A DNA stretch of 64,000 nt from Halobaculum magnesiiphilum (GTDB lineage: Archaea > Halobacteriota > Halobacteria > Halobacteriales > Haloferacaceae), in the NCBI RefSeq assembly GCF_019823105.1, contig NZ_CP081958.1:992001-1056000 (forward strand), given 5' to 3'. Position numbers and translations under genes: made by a program. Each line of letters starts with the position of its first letter. The first letter of the stretch is position 1. Below the pieces are notes generated by a model. That model was not told the origin of the DNA, made no database searches, and worked only from the letters and a program-made list of their open reading frames with translations. Below, piece by piece: positions 1 through 8,251 of this stretch.

Positions 1-653
1 CGCCACACGTCGAGATCGGCGAGCAGGAGATCGTCGCTCGCGGCCGAGAGCGCGCGAACCGCCCCCGCGGCGTTGGACGAGAGCGGGCGGGCGGGTCGCT
101 CCGAACGGTCCTCAGCGTCGCCGTTGCCGGTGGCGGCGCCGTCACCGTTGGCGTCGCCGGAACCGGAACCTCGCGATCGCTTCGGTCCGTCCGTCGTCGC
201 GTCGGTGGCGGCGCCGTCGCCGCCGGACTCGGCGACGCCCGGGAGCACCCCGAGCGCGTACACCGGCGTGCCCGTCACCTGCCCGAGCAGGTCGACGACC
301 GCCGGGGCGACGCCGGCGGCGGTGCCGCCGCCGAGCGCGGCGCACACGAGCGCGGCGTCCGTTCGCCCGACCGGGAGCGAGTCGACCGCCGCCTGGAGCT
401 CCGGGCGCTCCTCGCGGGCGATCTCCGACGCGAGGTTCGCGTCGCCGGCGGTGCCCTCGCCCTCGGTGTGGACCGCGCCGATCAGATGGCGGTCGTCCTC
501 GTCGACGCGTTCAAGCGCCGCGAGATCGCCGGCGTCGGTGTCGATCGCGACCGCGTCGGCGACGTAGTCCACGGCACGTCCCCCCTCGTCCGCCAGCAGC
601 GCGTCCGCCAGCGCGGTGCCGCCGCCGCCGACGCCGACGATTCCGATCTGCAT
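1..653 (-). CDS. Divergent tubulin/FtsZ-superfamily GTPase (CetZ/FtsZ3-like), C-terminus beyond window
   Basis: The frame is open from the ATG complementary to 651-653 to the window edge, giving 217 residues; the 3' end lies outside. The N-terminus [19 protein letters not shown] is a nucleotide-binding beta-strand and glycine loop of FtsZ/CetZ type. The tubulin signature loop appears at residues 108-114 as GGGTAAG, where canonical FtsZ/CetZ has GGGTGTG or GGGTGSG. Residues of the LLADLDVW type near the visible end resemble the FDND(A/V)W segment of CetZ proteins. A Gly/Ala/Asp-rich, low-complexity insertion of about 45 residues (about 142-187) interrupts the domain. Family members polymerise in archaeal division or cell-shape control; whether this one does is unknown. 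It could be a non-polymerising relative. Confidence 0.72.
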   Translation of the reverse strand, partial: MQIGIVGVGGGGTALADALLADEGGRAVDYVADAVAIDTDAGDLAALERVDEDDRHLIGAVHTEGEGTAGDANLASEIAREERPELQAAVDSLPVGRTDAALVCAALGGGTAAGVAPAVVDLLGQVTGTPVYALGVLPGVAESGGDGAATDATTDGPKRSRGSGSGDANGDGAATGNGDAEDRSERPARPLSSNAAGAVRALSAASDDLLLADLDVW

Positions 654-813
654 ATCGAGTGAACGCGGCCCCCGCGAGTACATAATCGTGATGGAGCCAG
701 CGGGCCGCGATAGTGCTCGGAGAGGATCGGCGCGACCCGAACGGCTCGACCCGAACGGCCCGACCCCGGGGAACGGGGAAAAGCGGTTTGTCGCGCGCCG
801 CCGTGGTCGCCGT

Positions 814-1350
814 ATGGTCGAACTCGTGTCCGTCGCCGCCGTCGCCGACAACGGCGTCATCGGCGACGACGGCGAACTCCCGTGGCCCTCGATCCCCGAA
901 GACAAACGGCAGTATCGCGACCGGACCGCGGACCATCCGGTGATCCTCGGCCGGACGACGTTCGAGTCGATGCTCGACGACCTCCCGGGGTCCGCGCAGA
1001 TCGTCCTCTCGCGCAGCGTCGACTCCGTCGAGGTCGACTCGGCCCGCGTCGCCGCCGACGTGGACGAGGCGGTCGCGATCGCCGAGTCGCTCGACGCCGA
1101 CACCGCCTACGTGATCGGCGGGGGCGCGATCTACGAGCTGTTCCAGCCGCACGTCGACCGGATGGCCCTCAGCCGCGTCCACGGCGAGTACGAGGGCGAC
1201 ACCACCTACCCCGACTGGGACGAGGCCGACTGGGAGCTCATCGAGTCGACCGAGTACGACCGCTTCACGCTGGAGGAGTGGGTCCGGGTCGACGGCGAGG
1301 ACGACGCCGAGGACGCGGACGACCCGGACGACTTGACCGGAGCGTCGTAA
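814..1350 (+). CDS. folA: Dihydrofolate reductase
   Basis: A 178-residue protein of normal DHFR length. It reduces dihydrofolate to tetrahydrofolate with NADPH in the cytoplasm. Visible family marks are the N-terminal strand and loop [19 protein letters not shown] (Met20-loop and substrate-site region), an acidic residue in SIPED at the position of the catalytic Asp, the [13 protein letters not shown]-binding helix and the [12 protein letters not shown] motif. The acidic C-terminal tail ([12 protein letters not shown]) is typical of halophilic proteins. ATG 814 is chosen because upstream in-frame sequence is arginine-rich and not halophilic in composition. The next gene starts 3 bp after the stop, suggesting co-transcription. 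Haloarchaea can carry more than one DHFR; which paralogue this is cannot be told. Confidence 0.93.
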   Translation: MVELVSVAAVADNGVIGDDGELPWPSIPEDKRQYRDRTADHPVILGRTTFESMLDDLPGSAQIVLSRSVDSVEVDSARVAADVDEAVAIAESLDADTAYVIGGGAIYELFQPHVDRMALSRVHGEYEGDTTYPDWDEADWELIESTEYDRFTLEEWVRVDGEDDAEDADDPDDLTGAS

Positions 1351-1352
1351 CC

Positions 1353-1880
1353 GTGCTGCGGCGAACCCGCGAGACCGCGCCCGCCGGGCTCGTCCCCCTG
1401 GCGTGGGGGTTCACGATCGCCGCCCACCTCGGGCTCGTCGCTGACCGGCCGGTCCTGATCGCGCATCTCGTGATGGACGTGCTGCTCGTCGCCTTCGTCG
1501 CCCTGTCGTGGTCCGACATGGCCGCGGGCGTCCTCCGGGCGTGGCGACTGGTGATCCTCGTCGGGATCCCCGTCACGCTCGCGGGCACGGTCGGCCTCCT
1601 CGTCGCCGGCGACCCCGCGTCGTCCCCGCTGGTCGCGACCTCGCTCGTCGGCTGGACGCTCCTCCCCGTACCCGCGCTGTGGTACACCGGTCGCGAGTCC
1701 CGAGGGGTCGCGCAAACGGTGAACTACACGGCCGCGGGGCTGGCGGCTGCGGGCGCGCTCGTCCACCTCGGCGGCCTCGTCGCCGGCGCTGTCCCCGACT
1801 CGAGGATCCGGATCGCGGGCCTCGCGCTCGTCGGCGTCGGGCAGACGGTCGGCATCGTCGACGCGGCGGTGCGGTACTGA
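1353..1880 (+). CDS. Predicted integral membrane protein of unknown function
   Basis: A 175-residue hydrophobic protein starting at a GTG two bases after the folA stop. I see five to six membrane segments, for example LVPLAWGFTIAAHLGLVA, LVMDVLLVAFVALSW, LVILVGIPVTLAGTVGLLVA, LVGWTLLPVPALWYTG and AAGLAAAGALVHLGGLVAG. There is no catalytic motif or signal peptide. The tight spacing to folA suggests one transcript. I do not recognise the family. Confidence 0.75.
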   Translation: MLRRTRETAPAGLVPLAWGFTIAAHLGLVADRPVLIAHLVMDVLLVAFVALSWSDMAAGVLRAWRLVILVGIPVTLAGTVGLLVAGDPASSPLVATSLVGWTLLPVPALWYTGRESRGVAQTVNYTAAGLAAAGALVHLGGLVAGAVPDSRIRIAGLALVGVGQTVGIVDAAVRY

Positions 1881-1932
1881 TTCCGCCCACGGTCGGGGGG
1901 CGTCCGCCCGGTCCCCGAACGAGGCTCCGTCG

Positions 1933-2766
1933 CTACCGTCCCTCCCACTCGGGCTCGCGATCGTCGAGGAACGCGTCGATGCCCTCGTCCTTGTCCCGCG
2001 TCGCGAACAGCCCGACGAACAGCTCCGACTCGTAGTCGAGCCCCTCGTCCAGGCCCATCCGCGATGCGGCCCGCACCGCCTTCTTCGCGTGCTCCTGCGC
2101 GACGGGGCTCTTGTCGGCCATCGACGCCGCCAGATCGTACACGCTGTCGTCGAAGTCGCCGTCGCCGTACACCTCGTCGACGAGGCCGATGTCGGCGGCC
2201 TCGGCGGCGTCGATCAGCTCACCCGAGCAGATCAGCTTCATCGCCTGTCCCTCGCCGACGAGCCTGACGAGCCGCTGGGTGCCGCCCCCGCCGGGAATGA
2301 GCCCGAGGGAGATCTCCGGCTGGCCGAGCTTCGCGCGCTCGTGGGCGATCCGAACGTCGCACGCCTGCGCGAGTTCGCAGCCGCCGCCGAGCGCGTGGCC
2401 GTTGATCCGCGCGATCACCGGCTGTCTGAGGTCGGCGACGCGCTCGTACACCCGGGGGCGCTCGCTCGCGCGCCGCTGCTCGACCATGTCGCGCTCGCGC
2501 AGCTCGGTCACGTCCGCGCCGGCGACGAACGCCTTCGCCTCGTCGCTGCCGGTGAGCACGACCACCCGAACGTCGCTTCCCTCGGCCTCGACGGCGTCGA
2601 GGACGCGCGTCAGTTCCTCGCGAAGCTGCGCGTTCAGGGCGTTGCGGGCGTCCGGCCGCGAGAGCGTGACCGTGGCGACGCCGTCGGCGCGGTCGCCGAC
2701 CGCGCAGTCGACGAACTCGCAGTCGGCGGCGACGGCCGCGGGGTCGGAATCGGGTTCGCCGGTCAT
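1933..2766 (-). CDS. Enoyl-CoA hydratase/isomerase (crotonase family)
   Basis: A 277-residue crotonase-fold protein that hydrates trans-2-enoyl-CoA to 3-hydroxyacyl-CoA in beta-oxidation. The oxyanion-hole segments are FVAGADV (about 80-86) and NGHALGGGCELA (about 122-133). Both acid/base glutamates of classical hydratases are present: E131 in GGGCELA and E151 in QPEISLG. The ATG at 2766 overlaps the stop of the upstream dehydrogenase gene (ATGA), so the two are translationally coupled. Sequence upstream of this ATG in the same frame is arginine/glycine-rich and belongs to a shadow of the neighbouring gene. Its exact acyl chain specificity cannot be read. Confidence 0.92.
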   Translation of the reverse strand: MTGEPDSDPAAVAADCEFVDCAVGDRADGVATVTLSRPDARNALNAQLREELTRVLDAVEAEGSDVRVVVLTGSDEAKAFVAGADVTELRERDMVEQRRASERPRVYERVADLRQPVIARINGHALGGGCELAQACDVRIAHERAKLGQPEISLGLIPGGGGTQRLVRLVGEGQAMKLICSGELIDAAEAADIGLVDEVYGDGDFDDSVYDLAASMADKSPVAQEHAKKAVRAASRMGLDEGLDYESELFVGLFATRDKDEGIDAFLDDREPEWEGR

Positions 2767-3692
2767 CGCTCCTCCCCCGCGTCGTCGTCCGGTTTCGTCG
2801 ACTCGTCGGCCGACCGTATCGCCTCGCCGGCCGGCCGCACCGCCTCGCCGTCCTCCCAAACGTAGAACCCCTCGCCGGTCTTCTTCCCCAGCTTGCCGGC
2901 GCGAACCTTCCGCTTGAGCGCCTGCGGCGGGCGGAAGCGCTCCCCCAACTCCCCGCGCAGGTGCTCCAGCACGTCGAGGCGCACGTCCAGCCCGACCACG
3001 TCCGTCAGCTTCAGCGGCCCCATCGGATGGTTGTACCCGAGTTCCATCGCCGCGTCGATGTCGGCCGCGCTCGCGACGCCCGCCTCGTGCATCCGGATCG
3101 CCTCTGCGCCGAGCGCGACGCCGAGCCGCGAGGAGGCGAAGCCGGGGGAGTCGCGCACCTCGACGGCGGTCTTGTCCAGCGACTCGACGAACGAGCGCGC
3201 CGTCTCCAACGCCGCCCCGTCGGTCCGCTCGGCGACGACGACCTCGACCAGTCCCATGAGATGAACCGGGTTGAAGAAGTGGAGGCCGAGCAGGCGCTCG
3301 GGGCGGTCGAGCGCGCTCGCCAGTTCTGTCACCGACAGCGCGGACGTGTTCGACGCCAGCACCGCGTCGGCGGCGACGTGACCCTCGGCCTCGCCGAGCA
3401 CGTCCTTCTTGAGGTCCATGTCCTCCGGCACCGCCTCGATCACGAGGTCGGCGCCGTCGGCTGCCGCGGCCAGGTCCGTGGTGCCGGTGATCCGGTCGAG
3501 GGCGGCCTCGCGCTCGGCCGGCTCCACCTTCCCGCGCTCGACGCCCTCCGAGAGAGTGTCGTCGATGTCGGCGACGGCGTCCTCGACGTACGACTCCTCC
3601 ACGTCACGCAGCGCGACGTCGTGGCCGGCGCTCGCGGCCGCCTGCGCGATGCCGGCGCCCATCGTCCCCGCGCCCAGTACCGTGACTCGCAT
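2763..3692 (-). CDS. 3-hydroxyacyl-CoA dehydrogenase (single-domain, Hbd type)
   Basis: A 309-residue NAD-dependent dehydrogenase that oxidises L-3-hydroxyacyl-CoA to 3-ketoacyl-CoA. The Rossmann fingerprint GAGTMGAGIAQAAASAGHDV lies at residues 7-26. ASNTSALSVTELASAL and the LLGLHFFNPVHLMGLVEVV stretch carry the substrate-site Ser and the catalytic His. The C-terminal helical domain includes GYNHPMGPLKLTDVVGLD. Length matches bacterial butyryl-type Hbd rather than the fused FadB/FadJ. It is the first gene of a two-gene unit with the enoyl-CoA hydratase, joined by a 4-bp overlap, so consecutive beta-oxidation steps are made together. Confidence 0.94.
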   Translation of the reverse strand: MRVTVLGAGTMGAGIAQAAASAGHDVALRDVEESYVEDAVADIDDTLSEGVERGKVEPAEREAALDRITGTTDLAAAADGADLVIEAVPEDMDLKKDVLGEAEGHVAADAVLASNTSALSVTELASALDRPERLLGLHFFNPVHLMGLVEVVVAERTDGAALETARSFVESLDKTAVEVRDSPGFASSRLGVALGAEAIRMHEAGVASAADIDAAMELGYNHPMGPLKLTDVVGLDVRLDVLEHLRGELGERFRPPQALKRKVRAGKLGKKTGEGFYVWEDGEAVRPAGEAIRSADESTKPDDDAGEER

Positions 3693-3780
3693 AGCGGGAA
3701 GGCGCCGCGGGCGGGCATAAGGGTGGGTGGTGGCGCCCGGCGGGTCGGCCTCGACGCCAGTCGAGCGTCGAGCGACCCGC

Positions 3781-5175
3781 CTACACGGTCGGCTCGACGT
3801 TGTGGTTCAGCCGGAACACGTTCTCCGGGTCCCAGGCGTTCTTCACCTCGACGAGCCGGTCGTAGTTCTCGCGGTAGGCGGCCTGGCTGTCGCCGACCTC
3901 CTCGGGGACGAAGTTGGCGTAGACACCGCCGGTCGCGTGCGGGGTCATCGTCTCGTGCATCTCGCGAGCCCACGCGATGCACTCCTCGTCGCGCTCGGGG
4001 TCCTCCCACTGTGTGTGGAGGTTCATCGTGAACTCGGCGTCGCGGTGGGGGTAGGCCGTCGCGTCGACGGGCACGTCGTTGATCGCCCCGCCGAGCTGGG
4101 CGCAGGCGATCTCCGTGCCCTCCGAGGGGATCGTCTCGCCGTACTCGACGAAGTTGTCGATCATGCCGTCGGTCAGCTCGACGAAGTTGTGGGACTTCCA
4201 GTAGTTCCGTTTCCCCGCCGGCGCCAGGCCGTCAAGCGCCTGCTGCCACCCGGCGTACGGGTGCGGTCCGACCGCGTCGGCGATGGGGTCGCCGATGTCA
4301 CGGAACGGCCGGAGCGCCCGCTCGCCCTCCTCCATCCCTCCCGCGTAGAACGCCGCCAGGATGAGGACCTTTCGACCGTGCCACTCCTCCGGAATGAACG
4401 GCAGCGGCGGGGCGTGCCTGATGACGAACCACACCGCGGCCTCGTCGGGTGCGTCGGCGGCCAGGTCGCGATACTCCGAGAGCACCGCCGCCGTGTCCTC
4501 GAAGGGGTGGACGATCGGGCCCGACAGCACCGTCGGGCCGACCTCGTGGAGGGCGAACTCGAAGGACGTGACAACGCCGAAGTTGCCGCCGCCGCCCCTG
4601 AGGCCCCAGAAGAGGTCCTCGTTCTCCGTCTCGCTCGCGTGGACGAGGTCGCCGTCCTCGGTGACGACATCGGCCGAAACGAGGTTGTCGACGGTCATCC
4701 CGTGGCGCCGCGAGAGCCACCCGAACCCGCCGCCGAGCGTCAGTCCGGCGACGCCGGTCGTCGAGTTGAACCCGACCGGCGTCGCGAGGCCGAACGCCTG
4801 CGTCTCGTGGTCGAGTTCGTTGAGGAGAACGCCCGGCTCGACCCGCGCGGTCCTCGCGGCCGGGTCGACGCGGACCGCGTCCATCGGCGAGAGATCGATC
4901 GTGAGCGCGTCGTCAGCGACCCCCCTGCCGGCGATGTTGTGCCCGCCGCCCTTCACCGAGATGGGATAGTCGTGTTCCGTCGCGAAGCGGACCGCGGCGA
5001 TAACGTCCGCGGTCCCGGCGCATCGGACGACGAGCGCCGGCCGCTCGTCGACCGTCGCGTTCCAGACCGTCCGCGCCTCGTCGTACCCATCCTCGCCCGG
5101 CTGCAGGACCGTTCCGCGCAGCGTGTCCGCGAACTCGTCGACCGTCGCATCCGCTGACACCCCCGTTGTTGTCAT
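3781..5175 (-). CDS. FAD-linked oxidoreductase of the berberine-bridge-enzyme type
   Basis: A 464-residue PCMH-type FAD protein. The FAD domain shows KGGGHNIAGRGV (His79 can anchor FAD covalently), RTARVEPGVLLNELDHETQA and GGGFGWLSRRHGMTVDNLVSADVV. The second covalent Cys of bicovalent BBE enzymes is absent: the segment reads STTGVAGLTLGGGFG. The C-terminus ENYDRLVEVKNAWDPENVFRLNHNV is the BBE domain. Likely a cytoplasmic oxidase or dehydrogenase of sugars or other alcohols; there is no Tat signal. The gene stands alone, with a divergent 319-bp intergenic region upstream. The substrate is unknown. Confidence 0.88.
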   Translation of the reverse strand: MTTTGVSADATVDEFADTLRGTVLQPGEDGYDEARTVWNATVDERPALVVRCAGTADVIAAVRFATEHDYPISVKGGGHNIAGRGVADDALTIDLSPMDAVRVDPAARTARVEPGVLLNELDHETQAFGLATPVGFNSTTGVAGLTLGGGFGWLSRRHGMTVDNLVSADVVTEDGDLVHASETENEDLFWGLRGGGGNFGVVTSFEFALHEVGPTVLSGPIVHPFEDTAAVLSEYRDLAADAPDEAAVWFVIRHAPPLPFIPEEWHGRKVLILAAFYAGGMEEGERALRPFRDIGDPIADAVGPHPYAGWQQALDGLAPAGKRNYWKSHNFVELTDGMIDNFVEYGETIPSEGTEIACAQLGGAINDVPVDATAYPHRDAEFTMNLHTQWEDPERDEECIAWAREMHETMTPHATGGVYANFVPEEVGDSQAAYRENYDRLVEVKNAWDPENVFRLNHNVEPTV

Positions 5176-5494
5176 ACGTCGGCGTGGACCTGTGGTCGGT
5201 TAGTAATACCAACCGTACCGCCGAGCGTCGGACTGCCCGAGGCAGTAGAGTCGGGTTCGGTCGGTCGGATCCGTCCGAGTACGGAGTCGGTTCCGGTACT
5301 CGCGAGGTAGGACCGGTACTTGTGAGGTAGGACCGGAACTCGCGAAATAAGAGCGTGCTTTCCGCCGGTACGGGAGCGCATCACCGGGTGAGGGGTGGTG
5401 ATCGGCGGCAGTGTGAATCGGGTCCCGTCCCTCGGTAGCGTCGTCGGACTCGACGGGATGGCTTCCCACCCCGGGAGGTTCGGTTCGAGGCGGC
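5176..5494. other. Intergenic region between FAD oxidoreductase and MATE genes
   Basis: No coding frame here has halophilic residue composition. The stretch holds a three-copy 20-bp tandem repeat (5293-5352) and is more AT-rich than its surroundings around 5340-5350 (GAAATAAGAG). It lies upstream of the minus-strand oxidoreductase gene and downstream of the minus-strand MATE gene, so it must hold the promoter of the first and probably the terminator of the second. Neither is clear-cut. Confidence 0.55.
5293..5352. repeat. 20-bp tandem repeat, three copies
   Basis: The unit CCGGTACTCGCGAGGTAGGA (5293-5312) is followed directly by CCGGTACTTGTGAGGTAGGA (5313-5332; two differences) and CCGGAACTCGCGAAATAAGA (5333-5352; three differences). 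The copies abut without spacers, so this is not CRISPR-like. The location upstream of the oxidoreductase gene allows a repeated regulator site or simple slippage. Confidence 0.8.
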
Positions 5495-6919
5495 TCAGTC
5501 CCCGGGGCTCGGCCGGTATGACCGACTGACCGCCTTCCAGCGGTTCGAACGGAACCGACGGAGGTTCACCGCCAGCGGCACCGCCGTCTCCGCCAACAGC
5601 GAGAGGAGGAGGCCGCCGACCCCGAGCGCGGGGATGACGGTTCCGGCCCACGCCAGCGGCAGCGCCGCGAGGTACGCGCCCGCCAGCGTCGCGACGAACG
5701 GAACGCGCGTGTCGCCGGCGCCGCGCAGCGTCCCCGTGATCGACCCGTCGACGCCGAGGGCGACGACCGAGATCGCCGCGACCCGGACGAAGTCGGCCGA
5801 CAGCGCCAGGTTCGCGGGGTCGTCGACGAACACGGCCGCGATCGGCTCGGCCAGAGCGACGACGACCGCGGCGGCGACGAGGTACACGAGCAGCGACAGC
5901 CGGGTGATCCCACGGCCGTACGCCTCGGCCTCGCTCTCGTCGCCGCGGCCGAGCTCCTGCCCGACCAGGGTCGAGGCGGCGATGGAGAACCCCCAGGAGA
6001 AGCTCCCGAGCAGTGCGCGCACCTGCCGGCCGACGCCGACGGCCGCGACCGCGACCGGGCCGAACGTCGCCGCGATCGCCAGCAGGGGGAAGACGACGAG
6101 CCCCTGTGCGGCGCGGCGGGCGACCAGCGGGGCGGATACGCGCCCGATCTGCGTCAGGAGTTCGCGGTCGTGGGGCGACCCGCGGAGGCGAAGCGGCACC
6201 GGGCTCGCGCCGCGCCCGCGGAGGTAGCTCCGGCCGGTCATCCCCCAGGCGAACACGACCGTCACGAGCCCCGTCGCCAGCGCCGTGCCCAGCGCCGCGC
6301 CGGCGACGCCCATGTCGAACCCGAGGACGAACGTCGCCGACAGCGCGATGTTGGCGATCCCGCCGCCCGCGCGGACGACCATCGGCGTGACGGTGTCGCT
6401 GACGCCCGCGTACGTCCGGCTGGCGATCAGGTTCAGGAACTCGAACAGCAGGCCGGGCGCGACCACCGCGAGGTACGTCGCGCCGTAGCCGATCGCCGTT
6501 TCGTCGCCGCCGAGCAGGCCGACGAGCGGTTCGGCCGCGAGGCCGAACGCCGCGACCGCGGGCACCGCGAGCGCCAGCGCGATGAGGACGCTGAGACGGA
6601 CGACCGCGGCCGCGCGCTCGTCGTCGCCGCCGCCGTAGTTCTGCGAGACGAGCGCGACCGTGCCGCCCGCGAGGCCGATGGCGACGAACTTCGCGGCCAT
6701 CCAGAACGCGTTCGCGAGCGTCAGCCCCGCGACCGCCGTCGGCCCGATGACGAGCCCCACGAGCGCGAGGTCGACCGTCCGCTTCGACATGATGGCGAAG
6801 CCGGTGACGATCCGCGGCCACGCCAGGTCCGTCGTCGCGCGCAGGCGCGACTCGTCGATGACGCCCGCGGCCGCCAGCGCCGCGGCGACGGCGGCGCCGA
6901 CGCGGCGAAGCAGAGACAC
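5495..6919 (-). CDS. MATE-family efflux transporter
   Basis: A 474-residue membrane protein with about twelve hydrophobic segments arranged as two similar halves. MATE-family features include the early segment VDLALVGLVIGPTAVAGLTLAN and the equivalent APLVARRAAQGLVVFPLLAI in the second half. It probably exports organic cations or drugs in exchange for Na+ or H+. The N-terminal 20 residues are an Ala-rich helix before the first membrane segment. It ends with the basic extension RFRSNRWKAVSRSYRPSPGD. The gene sits alone on the minus strand, 73 bp upstream of a small membrane metallopeptidase-like gene on the same strand. Confidence 0.9.
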   Translation of the reverse strand: MSLLRRVGAAVAAALAAAGVIDESRLRATTDLAWPRIVTGFAIMSKRTVDLALVGLVIGPTAVAGLTLANAFWMAAKFVAIGLAGGTVALVSQNYGGGDDERAAAVVRLSVLIALALAVPAVAAFGLAAEPLVGLLGGDETAIGYGATYLAVVAPGLLFEFLNLIASRTYAGVSDTVTPMVVRAGGGIANIALSATFVLGFDMGVAGAALGTALATGLVTVVFAWGMTGRSYLRGRGASPVPLRLRGSPHDRELLTQIGRVSAPLVARRAAQGLVVFPLLAIAATFGPVAVAAVGVGRQVRALLGSFSWGFSIAASTLVGQELGRGDESEAEAYGRGITRLSLLVYLVAAAVVVALAEPIAAVFVDDPANLALSADFVRVAAISVVALGVDGSITGTLRGAGDTRVPFVATLAGAYLAALPLAWAGTVIPALGVGGLLLSLLAETAVPLAVNLRRFRSNRWKAVSRSYRPSPGD

Positions 6920-6992
6920 GTGCGTGGCGAGGGGCGGGCGCGGCTAATCGGTTCCGTTCGGGGACGCGGGCTGCCGGACCGTCGGGGGCCGG

Positions 6993-7451
6993 TTACGAGA
7001 GCAATAGCCCCGCGACCGCGCCGGTCGTGAGCACGGTCAGCGCGTCCGCGGTCGGGCCGCTCCACCCCTCGTCGGTCACGAGAAAGCGGCCGCGCTCGCG
7101 GACGGTCTCGGGGTCGGCCGCCACCGCGAGGTCGCCGTTCGACAACGCCGCCCAGTAGGCGAGCGGCGCGATCGCGAGCAGGCGGAGGTCCGACCCGGCG
7201 GGCAACGCGGCGTCCAGGACCGCGGCGACGCCGACGTACGCCAGCGGCGCGAGCGCGACGACACGGACGACCGCCGCCGGCGTCGACCCGGGGACCTCGG
7301 CGTCGAAGCGTCCGAGCGGCCTGCCGGCCCCCTCCCACGCCGGCAGGACCTCGACCTCGGCGTCGAGGCCGAACAGCCGCGCGGCCGCGGCGTGGGCCGC
7401 CTCGTGGGGAAGCACCGCGACCGCGACGGCGAACCGGGCGATGCGGGACAC
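6993..7451 (-). CDS. Small membrane protein with HExxH-type motif (putative M50-like metalloprotease)
   Basis: A 152-residue protein beginning at the GTG complementary to 7449-7451 (VSRIARFAVAVAVLPHEAAHA). The HEAAH sequence inside the first hydrophobic segment is the zinc-binding motif of intramembrane and integral-membrane peptidases. Three further hydrophobic segments follow (PAAVVRVVALAPLAYVGVAAV, LLAIAPLAYWAAL, LTVLTTGAVAGLLLS). The third zinc ligand cannot be assigned with confidence. Extending the frame upstream gives arginine-rich sequence overlapping the next gene region and was rejected. The substrate is unknown. Confidence 0.72.
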   Translation of the reverse strand: MSRIARFAVAVAVLPHEAAHAAAARLFGLDAEVEVLPAWEGAGRPLGRFDAEVPGSTPAAVVRVVALAPLAYVGVAAVLDAALPAGSDLRLLAIAPLAYWAALSNGDLAVAADPETVRERGRFLVTDEGWSGPTADALTVLTTGAVAGLLLS

Positions 7452-7578
7452 GTCCGAGGTTTGCGCCCGAGGCGGATAGGCGTTGTCCGCCGCAGCGACG
7501 GTCGGTTCGGCGCGTGTCCGTCGGGTCGGGCGCGGCGGCAGTCGGAAGGGTTCTCCGTGCTCATCCCCTTTCGATCCC

Positions 7579-8184
7579 ATGAACGCAGACGACCTCCGCG
7601 AGGCCTGGGCGGACCGCACCGGGGAGTTCTCCCCGCGGTACTACGCGCACTACGGCCCCAACGAGGTGAGCGAGGTCGTCGCCGACCGCCTCGGCGGCGC
7701 CGTCGGCCGCGACGCGCGCGTGCTGGAACTCGGCTGTGGCTCCGGCCGCCACCTCGCGCACCTCCACGACGAGGGGTTCGCCGACCTCTCGGGCGTCGAC
7801 ATCAACCCCGACTCCTTCGACGTGCTCCGCGAGGAGTACCCCGACCTCGCCGACGACGGGTCGTTCCACGCCGGCGCCATCGCCGACGTGCTCCCGGCGT
7901 TCGAGGACGGGGCGTTCGACGCGGTCTACTCGGTGGAGACGCTCCAGCACGTCCACCCCGAGGAGATGTCCGCGACCTTCGACGAGGTCGCCCGCGTCGC
8001 CGGCGACCTGCTCGTGACGGTGGAACTGGAGGGCGACGCGAACGGCGGCATCGTCGAGGTGGACGACGGCCTCCCGCTGTATCGCCACGACTGGGGGTCG
8101 GTGTTCGAGTCGCGGGGGTTCGACCAGGTCGCCGTCGAGACCCTTGGGTACGACACGGTCCGGGTGTTCAGGCGCGCCGACTGA
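7579..8184 (+). CDS. Class I SAM-dependent methyltransferase
   Basis: A 201-residue methyltransferase of type-11 appearance. Motif I is RVLELGCGSGRHLAHL, followed by the motif II acidic loop DLSGVDINPDSFDVL and the motif IV region GAFDAVYSVETLQHVHPEEM. There is no recognisable substrate domain, so the substrate (small molecule, lipid or tRNA) is unknown. ATG 7579 follows CTTTCGATCCC. It is divergent from the HEAAH membrane protein with a gap of 127 bp and is followed 67 bp later by the lipid kinase gene. Confidence 0.9.
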   Translation: MNADDLREAWADRTGEFSPRYYAHYGPNEVSEVVADRLGGAVGRDARVLELGCGSGRHLAHLHDEGFADLSGVDINPDSFDVLREEYPDLADDGSFHAGAIADVLPAFEDGAFDAVYSVETLQHVHPEEMSATFDEVARVAGDLLVTVELEGDANGGIVEVDDGLPLYRHDWGSVFESRGFDQVAVETLGYDTVRVFRRAD

Positions 8185-8251
8185 CCGCGGGTCACGGCGA
8201 ACCCGGACGCGCCGCGCGGGGTTGAAGTGCGCCGACGGCGTCCCGACGAGT

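Noticed and set aside
5293-5352. CRISPR-like repeat
   Set aside because: The 20-bp units abut with no spacers, and no cas genes are present.
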